A stretch of 7,404 bases of DNA from Prevotellaceae bacterium (GTDB lineage: Bacteria > Bacteroidota > Bacteroidia > Bacteroidales > UBA932). The position numbers and the translations under genes were made by a program. Shown here piece by piece: positions 6,341 to 7,404 of the stretch; positions within the stretch are counted from its first letter, which is position 1; each line of letters begins with the position of its first letter. Under the pieces are notes generated by a model that saw nothing but the letters and a program-made list of their open reading frames with translations, was not told where the DNA came from and made no database searches. The stretch is taken from assembly GCA_031279735.1 (NCBI GenBank), contig JAITHX010000166.1:1-7404 (forward strand), in the 5' to 3' direction.

Positions 6341-6574
6341 AAAGGACGCGAAGCCTTTGCGCCCTCTGCGAAGCCTTTGCGCCCTCTGCGGTAAAAAAAC
6401 ACCGCCAGGCGGTGAAAAAACCGTCAATTTATCTCGTAACACTTACAAAGGGCGCAAGGGCTTTGCAAAGGACGCGAAGCCTTTGCGCCCTCTGCGAAGC
6501 CTTTGCGCCCTTTGCGGTAAAAAAACACCGCCAGGCGGTGAAAAAACTGTCAATTTATCTCGTAACACTTACAA
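6335..6574 (+). repeat. 114-bp direct duplication inside element C
   Basis: Bases 6335-6448 and 6461-6574 are the same sequence at a 126-base offset, differing at two positions (CTCTGCGG against CTTTGCGG, and ACCGTCAA against ACTGTCAA). Each copy contains two 20-base units, one CACCGC-CAG-GCGGTG palindrome and the tail TTATCTCGTAACACTTACAA. The near identity suggests a recent duplication or conversion. Only the second copy continues into the terminal ATTCCCAGTAGAACCA. Confidence 0.93.
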
Positions 6575-6616
6575 TTCCCAGTAGAACCATAATTCATAAT
6601 TCATAAAAAGTTTTTT

Positions 6617-6624
6617 TACCTTTG
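6617..6624 (+). promoter_or_regulatory. Bacteroidota-type -7 box for the MORN-repeat gene
   Basis: TACCTTTG is an exact TAnnTTTG match 28 bases after the end of element C, preceded by a T-run. Transcription from near 6631 would give an AT-rich leader of about 90 bases before the ATG at 6720. No TTTG -33 element is seen at standard spacing. The A-rich sequence just before the ATG (AACAAGAAGAAT) suits initiation in this phylum. Confidence 0.6.
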
Positions 6625-6719
6625 CGAACATGAGTACAGCTTGACAGATAACGCGATATTAAAAGAAAAAATAAAAGTTTGACATAAGATTATTAATTAA
6701 AAATAAAAACAAGAAGAAT

Positions 6720-7112
6720 ATGAAACGGACAATTAAGCGAACAGTCGGAAAAACCGCATATACCTTGCTGATTATCACGGGCATTTTGTTTGTCGCTTCC
6801 GCAAATGTTCATGCGCAGAACGAAATTACCGTCGGAGAAGTAAAAGTTATCAACGCGGGCGACGGACGTCTGCTCTTCCGCGAGTATAAGAGCGAAAAAC
6901 CGCTGAACGGTCAACACCGCATCATTGACGGTTACAGATCGGAATATAGACTTGCCGAATTTGAAAACGGCTTTTACAACGGTTCATACCAATTTTTCAA
7001 ATCCGACAAACTGACGGAGCAGGGTGGTGCAACTACACGCAAACGGAACATTACGCGAATGGACTTCGCAACGGCGAATATTCCGAAATTCTCGAAAACG
7101 GAGGCATCCTGA
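6720..7112 (+). CDS. Secreted MORN-repeat protein, N-terminal part, ending at a frameshift
   Basis: The frame encodes 130 residues before a stop. Residues 1-33 are a signal peptide: basic start MKRTIKRTVGK, hydrophobic core YTLLIITGILFVASA, probable cleavage after NVHAQ. Residues about 34-70 are unassigned, then one MORN-type unit follows (FENGFYNGSYQFFKSDKLTEQG, about 81-102). After Gln101-Gly102 the translation loses the repeat pattern (GATTRKRNITRM...) and stops at 7110-7112, while repeats resume in another frame from about 7025. So this is the front of a longer secreted MORN_2-type protein whose coding frame is broken, or contains a sequencing error. Such proteins are common in Bacteroidota and usually exported, but their function is mostly unknown. 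The last 28 or so residues are probably frameshift product. Confidence 0.75.
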   Translation: MKRTIKRTVGKTAYTLLIITGILFVASANVHAQNEITVGEVKVINAGDGRLLFREYKSEKPLNGQHRIIDGYRSEYRLAEFENGFYNGSYQFFKSDKLTEQGGATTRKRNITRMDFATANIPKFSKTEAS

Positions 7113-7404
7113 AAAAAGGAACATACAAAGACGGTAAAAAAGACGGCATCTGGCAGGAAAACAATTGCGAAGGCAAACCCGTAAGCGAAACCCGCTATAA
7201 AAACGATTTGAAAAACGGCGAATCAAAAACCTATTACACGGACGGTTCACTGCAAAGAACCGTCAATTACGCCGACGACAAAAGAAACGGCCCGAGCAAA
7301 GAATATGATTACAATACCGGAAATTTGAAATCGGAATATCATTACAAAAACAATAAAAAAGACGGCGATTACAAACTCTACGACAGCGACAAAAAATGTC
7401 TGAA
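7025..7404 (+). pseudogene. Continuation of the MORN-repeat protein in a different frame (runs off the window)
   Basis: Read in the frame starting at 7025, the DNA is open to the end of the window and encodes at least five further MORN-type units of about 23-25 residues: HYANGLRNGEYSEILENG, TYKDGKKDGIWQENNCEG, RYKNDLKNGESKTYYTDG, NYADDKRNGPSKEYDYNTG and HYKNNKKDGDYKLYDSDK. The frame has no ATG of its own (the upstream stop is at 6962-6964), so it depends on the start at 6720. The shift equals one missing base or a gain of two modulo three. Repeat phasing suggests that EQG should be followed directly by HYANG, which would make 7026-7048 a 23-base surplus segment. The 3' end lies outside the window. 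Confidence 0.72.

Larger units (their letters stand above)
6202..6589. repeat. Interspersed repeat element C, complete copy with 19-bp inverted ends
   Basis: The left end TGGTTCTACCGGGAATTGT (6202-6220) is the inverse of the right end ACAATTCCCAGTAGAACCA (6571-6589) with one mismatch. Inside, 20-base units of the type AAGCCTTTGCGCCCTCTGCG occur twice in each of two direct copies (6351-6390, 6477-6516) and twice inverted (6269-6308). Palindromes CACCGC-nnn-GCGGTG sit at 6245-6259, 6400-6414 and 6526-6540. The element thus reads as one inverted half-unit joined to two direct half-units. The same end and core occur at 1-193. Frames that stay open across it encode only arginine/leucine-rich repeats produced by the repeat pattern and are not considered genes. 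No transposase is present. Confidence 0.85.

Noticed and set aside
6089..6606. Overlapping open frames on both strands of the repeat island
   Set aside because: They cross element boundaries and owe their openness to the repeat composition. Translations are repeated ARALQRTRSLCALCEAF-like text that mirrors the 20-base units.
7010..7030. Programmed -1 frameshift in the MORN gene
   Set aside because: No X-XXY-YYZ slippery sequence is present at the join, no clear downstream stem is seen, and the extra residues around the join do not fit the repeat spacing.

Overview
The window looks like a chromosomal segment of a member of the Bacteroidota, probably Bacteroidales. This rests on three things. 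The GyrB and FtsE sequences have the form I know from that order. None of the genes has a clear Shine-Dalgarno sequence. Three genes are preceded by a TAnnTTTG box, the Bacteroidota -7 promoter element (TATCTTTG, TACCTTTG, TACCTTTG). No database search was possible, so the taxonomic call is from recognition only.

Layout. Bases 1-196 are the right-hand end of a GC-rich interspersed repeat (called element C here), followed by a strong bidirectional terminator at 242-290. A minus-strand gene (307-1620) encodes a 437-residue protein with a proline-rich linker, a coiled coil, short tandem repeats and a compact C-terminal domain that I associate with a Bacteroidales family of unknown function. A roughly 360-base AT-rich divergent promoter region separates it from a plus-strand operon: gyrB (2025-4022), a secreted M23 peptidase with LysM (4044-4985) and an FtsE-type ABC ATPase (4992-5774). 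The operon ends at a hairpin terminator (5794-5823).

Bases 5837-6606 contain no gene. They hold three different inverted-repeat structures placed end to end: a heptanucleotide array facing its own inverted copy, a 147-bp element with 49-bp inverted arms, and a roughly 388-bp copy of element C. Element C has 19-bp inverted ends, an internal 114-bp duplication and small hairpins with constant stems and variable loops. A promoter at 6617-6624 then leads into a secreted MORN-repeat protein. Its reading frame is broken near 7025 and continues in another frame past the end of the window.

How the genes fit together. GyrB is one half of DNA gyrase; the GyrA subunit is not in this window. FtsE normally works with the membrane protein FtsX to control cell-wall hydrolases during division, and the upstream neighbour is a zinc peptidase of the type controlled that way, so the last two operon genes may be functionally linked. 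No ftsX is present here. The most unusual part of the window is the non-coding repeat island, not a new protein system; I did not find convincing evidence of an undescribed defence or mobile system.
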